Shown here piece by piece: positions 22,720-35,600 of a DNA stretch of 64,000 nt (position 1 is its first letter; each line of letters begins with the position of its first letter). The translations under genes and the position numbers were made by a program. The stretch is from Myrica gale (taxonomy: Eukaryota > Streptophyta > Magnoliopsida > Fagales > Myricaceae): the NCBI GenBank assembly GCA_963930655.1, contig OZ005600.1, positions 7,505,501-7,569,500 of the forward strand, read 5' to 3'. Under the pieces are notes generated by a model, which was not told where the DNA came from, searched no databases, and worked only from the letters and a program-made list of their open reading frames with translations.

Positions 22720-25700
22720 ATGGCTCAGCTTCATTGGATTCTGCTCCTCTCCGCACTTCTTTCTTTCGTTCATGCTCTTGACGCTAGCACTGGTGACGCT
22801 GATCCAATTTACAAGTAAGTTATCTCCTCTTTTTTCTGTTGGTCGAATCTTTCGAAATTTCAGTTTTCGCTTTGGATTATCTTAATCGATACAGTATTGA
22901 ATTAGCTTTCTTAAAATTGATTCTTCTTCAAGTTTTATGTAACATTGAGGTGTTTGTACTGTTTCATAGAGAAGCTAGGTTTGGTATTATATAATAACTT
23001 GTACATAAGTGGAAGAGTAATACTATTGAAATTCTGATACATGTTTGGTGAAAAAAAAGGGAATAATTTATGATACGGTGAGAAACAGTTCTCTTATTGA
23101 CATATCTAAATGTGAGTGAATAGCTTAACGTTTTAGATTTATAAGATTTCGTCGTTAATTGTGAAGTGATAAATTTTGGTACAAAATGTTATGTTAATGG
23201 AAGACGTGTTCTGCGCTAGACTTAAGAGGTTATTATGCCAATCCAAGGTTGGGGTGTATCGAGAAGCTATTGCGGAAGGTAATACTTCTATAGTCAAACT
23301 ATTTGTTGTTAGTTTTTGGAGGAAGCGACACATGGTGGTAAATAAAAACTTCTTCAGACCTTATTCTATGATGTTAAAGTTTTTGTTGTTTCAATACAGG
23401 AAAGTTTTATAAATATAGAATATTATCAGAAACAAAAATGATTTGCTCGTTATATGGTTAAGATACTGAAAATAATTTACTAGTGTTGGTTTGGTTCCAA
23501 ACGTTTTCCTCTAAAATCTCATGAAAACCATATACAAAAGCATATAAGTATAGGAACCCAGGAGCGGTATATCAACAGTCTGGGATGGTCGATCAGACTT
23601 TGTAGTTGGTAGCAAAGGAGTGAGGAAGAGGGAAGGAGTTGATGGTGGTGGTGCAGAGGAGTGAGTAGGAGGTGACCGGGTCGAGGTGGCGGTGGTTGTG
23701 TGGAGGATGAGAAGGAGGGAGGGAAGTGTTTCGGGAAAAAAAGAAAAATAGAAAGAGGACTGTGTTTCCAGAAAATAACTTACAGTGCGTTTGGTTTTGA
23801 TTCAAAAGAACAATTCCTATTTTTTGAGGACAGACAAACAAGGCAAGACTATTAAACACGCAGTTTCTATACATAGTGCAATAAGAAAAATGAAAAAAAA
23901 ACTCAAAAACCGAGCTCTTTAACCCCGGTGGTGGGGGAAAGTGGTAAATCCACCTCTCCCTGAGTGGGGAGCAGTGGGGAAGAATCTCGTCCGCCCACAA
24001 GGATATGGGAGAATAGACCCAACCTGTTGGATTTTGAATCCATTCTACATATGGAAAGAATTTGTTTTTCTATTAGTTTCTAGATGGTTAAATTTGGGAA
24101 TTGGGACCATGTAATTTTCTATGCTTACGTTACTGCTTTCTGTCGTTCTTTCCCCTTTGACAATGTAGTTTAGCATTTAATTACTTGTCCTTATTCTCAT
24201 TGTTGTTTTACAGGGTTTGTGTGGACCAGTGTGAGAAGAGTGGATGCGTAGGGGATAAATGCTTCCAACATTGTAAATTCTCATCTGATGGAAAATCTAT
24301 TGATGGTCCATGGTATTTGCAAGAGCCACTTTATCTGAGATGGAAACAATGGGACTGTCGCAGTGATTGTAGATACCAATGCATGCTAGCTAGGGAGGAA
24401 GAAAGAGAGCAACTTGGTCATAAGCCCATCAAATATCATGGGAAATGGCCATTTCAGCGTGTTTATGGGATCCAGGTTTTTACATTAATACTTGAGGAGC
24501 AGAGGTCATTTGTGAAATGATTACCTTGATTATAACCGCTTCCACAGTTATGAATAAAATTTTTGCATTTACTCAGGAACCTGTTGCTGTTGCTTTGTCT
24601 GCCCTCAATCTTGCTATGCAATTTCATGGTTGGCTATCGTTTTTTATCCTTGTATACTACAAGTTGTCTTTGAGGCATGACAAGAACACATACTACGAGT
24701 ACACTGGCTTGTGGCATATCTACGGGATTTTATCAATGAACTCCTGGCTCTGGAGTGCTGTCTATCACAGTCGGTAAGCTGCCTTCACATCATTGCTGGA
24801 TTTAGACGATGATATGAGTCGTACCATAAATCACTCAGAAAACAGAAAGTAACTTGTTGCTTTGCAATTGAGATAACATTTGTATTCTGGTTATTCATCC
24901 TTGCGTTCTTGGTGTTGTTTGAATCTGGATTGAGTTTCATGGTACTAACTCTATTCTGGGGATGGTGGACTCCAGGCATGCTCAGAAGCCACATAGGAAA
25001 ATAAGTTGTTTGTGTTTAATTAATTGAAATTGTTTTCGGTCATTGTTAGCCTGTTAGTGTCGTGTTGTTGCTTTCTCGTGGGGGTAATGGCGTTTGTTCG
25101 TAGTATTTCGATAGAAGCTAAGTGTCTTCAGTTTTCGGTTAGTTCGTCTGGCATCGTCACTCTCTTGGAACGGAGTAGGAAGTCTCAGAGTTCGATACGC
25201 TTTGGTAGATTCATAGTGGTTTGGTTGGCAAACTTGTTTGGTAAGTTTGTGGATTCTAAGGAGGCTGAAGATTTTTCGGAGAAGTTCAATGAGTTTGTGC
25301 CCGCTTTCTTGGCCCAGCGTTGCTCTAATAAGAATGGCAGCTACATGGTCCTCGCTGAATTTGGTGATCGACATAGACGTGGGGCGGTGTTTATTCCTGA
25401 GGGGAGAATGAGGAGTGGGTGGAAGTCGTTTGCATCGGCTTGTGAAGAGTTGTTATATGTCCTTGGAGAACTCAGGCGTAGGCGAGTGAGTTCTGGTGGT
25501 TCCGAGATTAGGCAAGGCACTTCTTCGCTCAGATAGTTCAGGCGACTGCACCGGAGAAGAAGGTGGTGGAAGTTAAGGAGTCTTGCGGTATTCAAATGGG
25601 CGCTGACAAAAAGATTTCGCAGTCGACTGTTGAAGTCCCAAGGTTGATGCATGCGGAAGAAGGTATGCGACTTGCGTATTCCAAAAGTAATGATGAGGTG

Positions 25701-28700
25701 GGGGCATCTGCAATGACGGCTGGGGCTGAAAGCGTGTTATGGGAGCATTTATTAAGAATTAGAGGCGAGCTGGATTTTCTCATGGAGTTGGCTAAAGACA
25801 AAAATATGGCGGTGCAGCCTAGGCCACCAATGCACTGTCTGGTATGCGGTTTTAGACTTGAAGCCCAACAGCCTTCGAAAGTTGACTTATGCTAGATTAA
25901 TTCTATTGGGCTGAGCTCGCTGATGCCTTTTAAAGGATACGAGTGGTGCTCGGTTTGGGCCCTGGGCCTCCTATTGTATCTAAACCATCTCCTCGGGGGG
26001 CCTTGTCGTGCGATGAAGACATTGAAGAGCTTGTATCTGCTCCATTGACGCCTGGGCTGGGTGTTGTTGGGCAGATACTTGCCGAGTCTGGTATGGGATT
26101 ATTGGTGGAGGACCAGACCTTGCCGGCGAAGGGGGAGGCTGATTTCGAGAAGTTTGGGGTGGTCGAGGAGGCCCTGGGTACTAGTGGTTTGTCACCGGCG
26201 AAAGGGGGAGGATGAACCCGAGAGGTTTGTTGTAGCAGTGGAGGCTTTGGGACCTACTGGGTTGTTGCCGGCGAGGGGAGAGGAAGCTCCCGAGAGGTCT
26301 GTTTTGGTAGTGGAGCCCTGGAAACTTGTGGGTTGTCGCCGGTAAGGGAGGTTCCTATTGCGTGTGTCTGTCCCGGGATTTCAGAGGTGGGCCAGCTAGG
26401 TGAGTGCCATGGGGGTGGTTATGTGGGTGGTCTGTTGTGCTCTGACTTGTGTTTGGTCGAGAAGGAGGTGGTTGGGTTGGATGAGAGGCCGGTGGTGGGT
26501 TTTTCTCTAGGTCAGGTTGTTGTATGCTTTGTGGGTGACGCGCAATAGAGCCTTTTGTCTCAGTCTTGTGATTTGGGTGGGTGCTTTGCTTTGGGTACGG
26601 TGTCTGGAGGGGAGTTAGTAAAGTTCGAAGGAAGGAAAGAGAAGGAGCCTGTTGAGCCGCTGCAAATTGTATACCCAGATTCAGTTCGTAAGGAGGGGAT
26701 GGTTCCTTCATTTTGGGTATTGGAGATGATCTCATCCTTTAGACATTTGGTGAGGGTCTCATGTGATGGGCATGAGGAAGATTTGTTGAAACTATTTGCG
26801 GCTTTGGAAAAGGAGAAGGAGATGGGCATTAGACATTCGGGGAAATTTGAATGTAAGTTGGTTAGAGAATTAAAATCTTTAGAGTTGCGGTTCTCCAGTT
26901 TTTCGAACCTGCCGCATCGCCTGAAGGCATGGCGGGTGATGCCCACCACCAGCCGTCGGCGGTACCTTCCTCGCCGGCAACGTCTTTGGCTGGCGGCGAC
27001 TGCCAAGAGGGAGCTCCAGTGTCGGACCTATCGGGGGTGCGGGGCGACTTCCCGGTGGCTTTTTCGGTGACGATCCTATCGCCAGCCATCGGAGCATTGT
27101 CTGCCGATAAGGATTTTTCTTCTTCAGAGGGGTCTATTGGCTCCCAGGTTATCAATTTAGATGCGAATCCAGATCTTTAGCCTATGGAGGTGCCATCTAC
27201 GGTAGCTGGAGCGATTGACTATGGAGGTGCTTTCTTCCAAGCTTGTTGGGAGATTAATAAGGATGATGTCTTGTTGATGTTTAATGAGTTTGCTAGGGAC
27301 GAGAAGTTTGTACGGAGTTTTAATTCCTCTTTTATTGTCCTCATTCCCAAGAAGCCGGGGACAATTGAGCTTAAGAATTTTCGCCCTATTAGTCTTGTTT
27401 GGGGGGGCGTGTATAAGATTTTGGCTAAAGTGTTGGCCAACAGGTTGAAGCATCTTTTGGGAAAGATTATTTCCCCTTCGCAGAATGCTTTTGTCAAAGG
27501 AAGACAGTTTTTGGATTCGGTTCTTATTGCCAACGAGTGCATTGATTCTAGGTCGAGGTCGGGTGTACCTGAAATGTTGTGTAAGTTGGATATTCAGAAG
27601 GTCTATGATCACTTTAATTGAAAGTTTCTTTTGTACATGCTGCGTAGGTGTGGATTTGGAGAAAAATGGTGCAAGTGGGATCTTGTTTTGTGTGTCCTCA
27701 ATGAAATTTTCAGTGATTGTCAATGGTTGCCCGAAAGGCTTTTTTTAGTAGTTCTCGTGGGGTTGCGTCAAGGGGATCCCTTCTCCCCCTATTGTTTGTC
27801 ATTGTTATGAAAGCTTTTAGCCGCATGATGAGGAGAGTGGTGGAGCATGGTAGTTTGGAGGGTTTCGAGGTGGGGGGAGCGTGAGTATCTCTCATTTGCT
27901 TTTTGCGGATGACTCTTTGGTGTTGTGTGGGGCGGAGGTGAGTCATTTTCGGAGTGTTAGATGTCTTCTTTTGTGCTTTGAGGCTGTTTCTGGACTTAGA
28001 ATTAACTTAAATAAGTCTGAGGTTATTCCCATTGGTATTGTTCATAACACTCAGGAGCTTGCTGATATCTTGGGATATGGCCTCGTTGCCTATGAAATAT
28101 CTAGGTCTTCCTTTTGGCGCTAATTTCAAATGTGTCCATATATGGGACGGAATTCTTGAACAGATGGAGAGGAGATTGTCGAGTTGGAAGCGCTTGTACT
28201 TGTCTAAAGGGGGTAGACTTACTCTCATCAAATCTTTATCTTGTCTCCATAATTATTTCCTTTCATTGTTTCCTATTCCGGTTGCGGTGGCAAATAGGTT
28301 GAAGAAGATTCAGAGGGATTTCCTTTGGGGTTGTGATGGTATTGTGCATAAGTTTCATCTTATGAAGTGGGAATTTGTGTGTTCTTCTGTTTAGAATGGG
28401 GGGTTGGGGCTCCGTAGTATTGTTGCTTTTAATAAGGCACTTTTGTCTTAAGTGGCTTTGGCGCTTTGCTCATGAGAGGGGTAGGCTTTGGAGGGTGGTT
28501 ATTGTTGCTAAATATAGGTGTTTGTTGGGTGGTTGGAGGACTCCCCCATGCCGAGGGCCTTATGGTGTTACTTTGTATAGAGTCATTAGCAAAGGTTGGG
28601 ATATTTTTAGTAACCATATTAGATTTGTGGTGGGTAATGGAGAGAGGGTCAGATTGTGGCATGATGTGTGGTGTGGTGATAGACCGTTGTCTTGTGTGTT

Positions 28701-31035
28701 TCCGGTTATTTATTCTTTGGCTCGCCACAAGGAGGCCACAAGGAGGCATCGGTGGAGGAGAGCTTGGTGGAGAATAATGGGTTTATGGTGTGGAGTGTTG
28801 CTTTCATTAGATCAGTAAATGATTGGGAGTTGGGGGATTTTTCTGCTTTCTTTTCCCTTTTGTATGAGATAGTGCTTAGGAGAGGAGAGGAGGACAAGTT
28901 GTGTTGGAAGGAATTTAAGGATGAGATTTTTTCGGTGAGATCAATATATTCTAGTATTGCGAGTAGGAGTTGTTTGTCCTTTCCTTGGAAAGGAGTGTGG
29001 AGGTCGAAATGTCCTTAGAGGGTCTCATTCTTTGTGTGGGAGGCTTCACATGGGAGGATCCGTACAACTGATAATCTTCGGAGAAGGGGAGTGTATATCG
29101 CTGATTGGTGTTATCTTTGTCGGTGTGATGGAGAATAGGTTGACCATTTGCTCCTTCATTGCTCGGTGGCGTGTGGACTTTGGAACCATGTTCTCAGTAT
29201 TGTCAATTATTGCTGGGTGATGCCTGAGAAAGTGGTGAATGTGTTGCGGAGTTGGGAGAGGAAGTTCACTAATCCCTTCGCTAAGTCTATTTGGAGATTG
29301 ATTCCCGCTTGTATTTGGTGGAGCCTTTGGAGGGAGCGGAACAATAGATGTTTTGATAGTGGTACTTCGTCCTTAGCCAAGCTGCAGGGTTTTATGTTAT
29401 TTTCCCTTTTCTGTTGGGCTGATGCGTTGTTAGATGGCCCCTTTGCTGATTTTGACGATTTTCTTAGTTTTCTTGCTTGTTTGAACTAGTGATTTCAGTA
29501 TAGTCCTTTATACTGTCTTCACTTTTTCTAATAAGATTGACTTACTTATAAAAAAAAAAATTTAATTTACATTTTTTTGTAGCTGCTTTTGTTTTGAACT
29601 TAAGGGTATTTACTTTTGGAGAAAGCTATTTGTTTTGTTTTATTTCATTAAGTTGTTAACTGTCTTTTCATGTAATCATTTATAGAAATGTGGAGTTGAC
29701 GGAGAAGCTAGATTACTCTTCTGCTGTGGCTTTTCTGGGGTTTAGCCTGATTCTCGCTATAATGCGAGCTTTTAGTGTGAGAGATGAGGCTGCAAGGGTT
29801 ATGGTTGCTGCTCCACTGATTGCATTTGTGACGACACATATCTTGTATCTGAATTGCTTCAAACTGGACCATGGTAAACCACCTTCCTAAAAAGTCTTCG
29901 TCAAGGAACGATGCCCCCTGATATTATTTACATTTAGAACTATCAGTACAGTGATGTCCATATAAATCAATTTTCATTTCCATTGCCTATGGTTTGGGTA
30001 CTCTACCAGCAGTTTTTAGAATTTGGTAATTGCTCTACTTAAGGAGTTTTAATTCACAGTTTAATCAAAAAACCTGTTTCAGCTATTTGGGACTGGTCAT
30101 GCATACTTGTCTATTTGGTCCATCTTTCCTGTGAAATCTTTCTCCAATTATAGGCAGAATTTGTCTTCTTTGGCGCAATTGTTGGCTCCTTGTCCACATA
30201 ATTTTTACTTTGTTTATTGATTACGTCTCAACTTTTCCCCAAATTAGTGGTTACATAATTATTCATGAGTGAAGTTGTATTTAATTCTGTCCCTATTATC
30301 GTGTCTCTTGTCTCTGTGGATCCTGAAACTGTGAGCTGCCTAAATCTGGAGATATGTTGCTACACTTTATGCAGTGTTTATTTGAAGTCGAAAACTATTA
30401 GATTTAATGTAGAAAACTATTAGATTTAATGTATTCAAAAAATGCTGAGTCCCACATGCTTAAGTGTCAATGATGTTAAAGTAAACTTTGCACCTCTGAA
30501 TGTGTTCACCAATAGTGATCAAAACAGGTTTGTATGTACCTCCTGTTAAGAATGTAAAATATCCTATCGACCAATTATAAACTTGAAATCTCTTTAGAGA
30601 AGAATGAAATTGTGTAATCAGGAGCCTAAAGCAAGAGGAGCATCTCGGGGAAATAAGTTTTTTTAGTTTGAAAGCCCACTTCATACAGCATAGTAGCATG
30701 CTCAATTTATTGGGTGGTGGCCTTATACAAGAGTTTATCCCTTTGCAGGTTTGAATACGAAGGTGTGTGTGGCCATGGGTGTTGTTCAGCTTCTTGTATG
30801 GGCAATCTGGGCTGGTGTCACTCGGCACCCATCCCGCTGGAAATTATGGTTCGTGGTTGTGGGGGGAGGCCTTGCCATGCTGTTGGAGATATATGACTTC
30901 CCATCCTACAAAGGATATGTTGATGCTCATGCTCTTTGGCACGCAACTACCATCCCTCTTTCATACTTATGGTGGAGTTTTATCCGGGATGATGCAGAGT
31001 TTAGGACATCATCTCTCCTCAAGAAGTCAAAGTAG
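22720..31035 (+). CDS. Per1/PGAP3-like GPI-anchor lipid-remodelling protein
   Basis: Five exons: 22720-22814, 24214-24475, 24577-24773, 29686-29873 and 30749-31035, all GT-AG, giving 1,029 nt or 342 residues, the usual length for plant Per1-like proteins. The protein starts with a signal peptide (LLLSALLSFVHA), then a lumenal Cys-rich domain (CVDQCEKSGCVGDKC, CRSDCRYQC), then about seven membrane helices. Family members act in the ER/Golgi as GPI-specific phospholipase A2-like enzymes of the CREST superfamily, which share conserved Ser, Asp and His residues. Here candidates are NSWLWSAVYHSR, LTEKLDY and the C-terminal HALWH pair. The C-terminus KKSK could be a di-lysine ER retrieval signal. 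Intron 3 is 4.9 kb because of a LINE insertion. The coding frame is intact across the insertion. Confidence 0.92.
25015..29567 (+). mobile_element. LINE (L1-type) in Per1-like intron 3, dead
   Basis: About 25022-29560, in the same orientation as the host gene, ending in ACTTACTTATA plus an A11 tail at 29550-29560. A 7-base TTTAATT at 25015-25021 and 29561-29567 may be the target duplication, but it is short and the 5' end is therefore tentative. An ORF1-like part (about 25090-25890) has AEFGDRHRRGAVFIPEGR and a Cys motif near 25840. RT remnants from about 27270 include FIVLIPKKPG, NFRPISL, the catalytic FADD (about 27903) and the thumb region. A zf-RVT-like region follows (about 28950-29480). 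The frame is broken by several shifts and stops. The endonuclease and the N-terminal part of RT appear to be missing between ORF1 and RT. Confidence 0.85.
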
Positions 31036-31323
31036 CATGTCTTGATCAAATGCTTGAACTAATCAGATGGTGGATTGCACAAATACATGACACGCTCACC
31101 TCTCTGTTGATACATTTGAAGATTCTCTTTTTTCCTGCCGGGTATGCATTTTTTTTTTGAAGTGCTTACCCGGACGGTTCCCTTGGTCTTGCTTTTTGTT
31201 TGACAATATTCAAAATTGTTTCCATGGGATACTTCTGTAACGGAATTCACATTTCCTGTCCATTTTTTTTCTCTTAAGGAATTTCATAGCTCTTAGGTGT
31301 AAGAGTCAAACAATGATTGGAAC

Positions 31324-31526
31324 TAAGGTTGTGTTTGTGTTGTAAAATTTTAGTGTTGTTAAAATTTTAGGTATTGGGTTTAGTGAAAAAGTGAAGAGAG
31401 GTAATTTTTTATATTTTTTTGCAGTAAATAGTAATGATTTGATGGGGAGAGAGAAATTATATTGTAATATTTAATTGTGTTAAAATTTTAGAGGGGGTAA
31501 AATTTTGGTACACAAACGCACCCTAA
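31324..31526. mobile_element. Tourist-like MITE, family A copy 2
   Basis: The 197-bp core at 31327-31523 is flanked by TAA on both sides. The left end GGTTGTGTTTGTGTTG and the right end CACAAACGCACCC are inverted repeats. It is the same family and orientation as 21391-21594, with GTATTGGGTTTAGTGAAAAA and AGTGAAGAGAG shared. Confidence 0.83.
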
Positions 31527-32265
31527 GTACTGTATAAATTTTGTGTAGTCTGCTTATGTAGAGCGTTGGTTTTCTGTTTTTTTAGTGTTACGGCTATGAA
31601 CTTACGCAGGAATGATGGCCCGGTCTGGCTGATCGCCAGACGAAGAGCCAAATGCAACATTGTCTACTCCAGAGACCCAGACACCAACCCATGTCATTTG
31701 GTGGGTGGCCTGGATTAGAGCATGGGTACTGTTGGGAGTGAGACGCGGGAAGTGCCGTCGCAGATTGCTACTTAAAAAAGTGAATATAATTTTCTGGTTT
31801 TGATTGTTTTTGGGATAACCGAATCACACCGTCCAGAGGCGAGTTAAGACAGGGCTGATGCCTGATGGATCGCAGCGGACATGCAAAAGACGTACACTCT
31901 GCCGAATATCTTTTGAAGGGGTTTTAACTTTTAAGGTTAACTCTTGCCCTTTCTCATTGCATAGATTCACTGTACGATTGTTCATTCTAGCATGATAAAT
32001 CTACACAGACAACGCTATCGGTGAGTTACTTGAGTTCTATCAAGCAAACTTTTCCTTCTCAACGAACGAGGTTGTATTTACTCGTTCAGGGCTTTGGGCT
32101 TTTCGAAGAACATATTCAATGCTGATGTTTCCGTCGCTGGAACTCGCATTTACAATTCAACGCAGGCTGGTACGAGTCGTTCTCCAGAATGTGTGCACTT
32201 GTTATCAACGAAAACATTCAATGGTTAACTACGGAGTTCCTTCGTATATATAATTACCGTGTCTC

Positions 32266-32465
32266 TAATGTTTGCAAAACTCAACATTTCCAACATTTTA
32301 TCTCTCTCCTAATAAAATACTCCAATATAATCTCTCTCTCTTCCATAAAAAAATATAAAAAATTACAAAAATTATAAAAAATTACCTCTCTCTTCACCTT
32401 TTCACTAAACTCAATACCAACACATATTACCATACCCAACATTTTACAACACAAACACAACCTAA
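32266..32465. mobile_element. Tourist-like MITE, family A copy 3 (reverse orientation)
   Basis: The 194-bp core at 32269-32462 is flanked by TAA. Its right end ACACAAACACAACC is the reverse complement of the family A left end. The interior CTCTCTTCACCTTTTCACT is the reverse of the family signature. The left end has lost the GGGTGCG part. It sits about 180 bases upstream of the ValRS start codon, so it may overlap the promoter or 5' UTR. Confidence 0.75.
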
Positions 32466-32643
32466 TGCCCCGGGCTTAAAATAAAAAGAAAGTAATTTCC
32501 AAAAAGGATAAATGAATTTTGAGACTACCGTCCGTTGATAGAAAAGTATCCGTTTTGTTAGTTTTTTTTTTTGGAACGGAGCAAAAACTTAAATGTAAAG
32601 ACTCACTCAGCAGAGCCGGCGCAGACATACGCTAGGGTTTTAT

Positions 32644-35600
32644 ATGCTGGGATTCCAAGTCGGGGTTTTGCAAAAGCCGCCATTCCTGTTGAACCTCGCG
32701 AGCCAAATCCGCGAGGCCTATCGATCTCCATTTGCAAAAGCTCCTCTCCGATTATTCTCAGCAACAAACTCAATGGTAACTTCATGCATTAACAGATTAG
32801 TTGTTACCTTAAATTCGCTTTCATTTTGTTTTTTTTTGGCTCTTTTGCTTTTGGGAGCCCCTTTTGGTTTCACCTGTATAATCCTGAATTCCTCAGGCGG
32901 ATTCGGAGAAAAAGACCGAAGTGGATGGCGCCGAGAAGAATAAGAACGAACAACTGGTGATTGCTTTTTTTTTGTTCTTTTTTTTCCAGAACTAATCATA
33001 TTGGTTTCTACTCGGTTTGCTTTCATTTAAGTGCGAGTGTCTAATTGTAATGCGCTTGAATTTCATAGGAGGATTCGGGTAAAAAGCTTAGTATAGAAGA
33101 CCTTGAGAAGAAGAAGAAGAAAGAAGAGAAGGTTTGTTCTTTTCTATATCTTTTAGTGTTTTTGAAATAAACTTTACGTACGAGGTGAATTGGAGTATTT
33201 TGTTGTATTTAGTGAGTTGCTCTTCAAACTCTGGTGCCATTTGTTTCCATATGTAACAAACCTCTTTTTTGTAGTGTTTGTTTCGTGAGAAAATGGTAAA
33301 CAACGAATAGAGATGGCTTGTTCAGTAAAGCTAAACTTCTACTTGACTTTTCTTCTCTGATTCCTTTTGGTCATTGAACAACTGCTTATACAGAGAATGG
33401 ACTCAGTTGCATTCCAACAACGTGTTCCTATTTTCACATAACTGCCCAACGACTTCCCAGCTTGCACTAGATCATCTTATGCCAGCTCAGCATTCCTCTT
33501 ACACCTTGGCATCGTTACACCAGACAAAATCTTTGGATTTTTTTTTTGTCTTTAGCATTCATCTGTTTAATTGATTGGTTAGGAAACTAACTAATTGTCA
33601 GGTGTAATTAGCTAGTGTAATCAGCCATTGGTGATGGCTGTCTCTCTGTCTATCAATTTAATGTGTTGATTTCTCACTTCATTTCTTTCTGTATGTTATT
33701 TTTAAAAAATTGCTGAAATAATTTTTGTTTCTTGCTTCATTTCAATTTTTTTCCTTGTAGAAATAAGAATTTAGGGGAATTCATTTTGTGGGGAATCATT
33801 GCATTTGGTTCCTGGGAGTTGTTTTATTTGGGGGATATCTAATCGAGTATATAACCTTTTGCAGGCGAGAGAGAAAGAATTGAAAAGGCAAAAGGCTTTA
33901 GAGAAAGCTGCTAAACTACAGGTAACAACAAGAAAATAGTTTGTGTATTTCTTTACCTTTCATAAGAGTTATTGATTGGTACATAGGAAGAATGATAACA
34001 TGTGCAGTTTACTCTTTTTTCTCTTAGGCGCAACAAGCATCAAATCCACAGAAAAAAAGTGAAAGAAAAAACGTAAAGCGTGGTGAGGAGGAAGAGAATC
34101 CCGAGGAGTTCGTTGACCCTGGAACGCCTTTCGGCGAGAAGAAAAGAATGTCTCGTCAAATGGCAAAGCAGTACAGTCCTAGTGCAGTAGAGAAATCGTG
34201 AGTGTTTTTTGTTGGTGTCTTTGCCCGTACCAAATTGATCATAACTGAAGCTTTTGCAATCTCTCTCATCTATCCTTGCTGATCTAGGTGGTATTCATGG
34301 TGGGAGAAATCGGGATTCTTTGTTGCAGATGCAAGGAGCTCCAAACCCCCGTTTGTTATTGTGAGTTTCTTGCTGCACGCCTTTCAGTCGCTGTGTAAAG
34401 ACGTCTTGCTTTGTCTTTAAATCTGTTTTCTGTTTTTCTATCGTAAAGGACAGTTCAAATAGAAATGCGAGGTTACATTAGTTTGAATTTGATTTGAGAA
34501 TAACTTTCATGCACATGTTGTGTTGGTCTTAACATTCACTAGATGTATAGAACCTCTGGAATCAGAGTGTGACTAAACTTTGCTTCAAATAGAGAGCCAA
34601 ACTACTGATCCCAGCTTGTAAGATTGAGCAGAATTTTACTTTTCGATCTATAGTGGTGCTTGCTAGGTGCTATTGTATTTTTCACTCTTAAAGTGGAACA
34701 TTCAAGAGTTCACTTTGCCAGTCAAAGTGGTGATCCTGTGTAAGGGGATGATGACATTTACACATTTTCTTTTGGGTCGTGGTTTAATGAAATCAACGTT
34801 TTGGTCTCAGGGTACTTAGTATATGCGTTTTATTGCTCATGGTATTTCTTTGATCATTGTGTATGTGTTACTACTGAATAAGAAGATTTCGTTCATTTAA
34901 TAAAAAAAAATTCTATGATTTTTTGACAATTGAGAGACTATAATTGTTTCCAGTTCTAAGGGAACAAGGCAAAACTTGTCTACTGCAGAATCATCTCAAG
35001 CTTGAGAGATCTGAGGTTCCTTGCAACAAGGATGGAGAAAGAAGCAGGGGGGTTAAGTTATTTGTGATCGCCAATGCTTGTACTTACCATCTCTAGACTC
35101 ATTTTTCTTCCTAACAATCGTTCACAATGCCACTATTTAAAATCACATTTGTTTTAGAATCCCTTGAGTCACAACAGAAAAATGAGATTATTAAGCAAAC
35201 GCTTCTTGGAATGTGCGGAGAAAACCTCAAGTAGTGGTGGCTATTGTGACAACAGAGAACTGAGGGAGAGCTCTAAGGATTCTGATGGCATTGGCCTTGG
35301 TTGTGGTCAGTATGTTTGGGGCTTGTGTGGAGATTGCAAAATGGGGTGTTCCAATGGTGGGAATGAGAATAGTAGCTAATTTGGATGATCTAAGGAGAAT
35401 AGTTTCTATGCTTTCTGCCTGACTAAAAGTATTTTTGTTGACAGTACATTTACCTCTTCTCAGTTTTTACTCCATTCATCTTCGATTAGATTATGCAGAT
35501 TTGATGTATGGCGGCTTGAGTTATCCTATATTTTGTGGCCATTTTAGTTTTTGTTTCTAACTGCCTGTTAACTCCTTTGCGTTGGGTATATGTATTCTTA

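Larger units (their letters stand above)
31036..32643. other. Intergenic, two MITEs, no gene seen
   Basis: Holds the 3' UTR of the Per1-like gene, two MITEs listed separately, and the promoter/5' UTR of ValRS. The 31560-32260 stretch is of mixed composition. I saw no exon, tRNA or clear snoRNA there. Confidence 0.45.

Noticed and set aside
27157..27723. A 188-residue minus-strand frame
   Set aside because: It is the antisense shadow of the RT region of the LINE.
25024..29500. Protein-coding genes in the Per1-like intron
   Set aside because: They carry ORF1/RT/zf-RVT signatures and many frame breaks, so they are the LINE.
31560..31960. A possible snoRNA or tRNA in the mixed-composition stretch
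   Set aside because: No complete C/D or H/ACA box set and no cloverleaf were found by eye.
35164..35379. A 71-residue frame in ValRS intron 6
   Set aside because: Inside an intron, before the LINE, no homology; chance.
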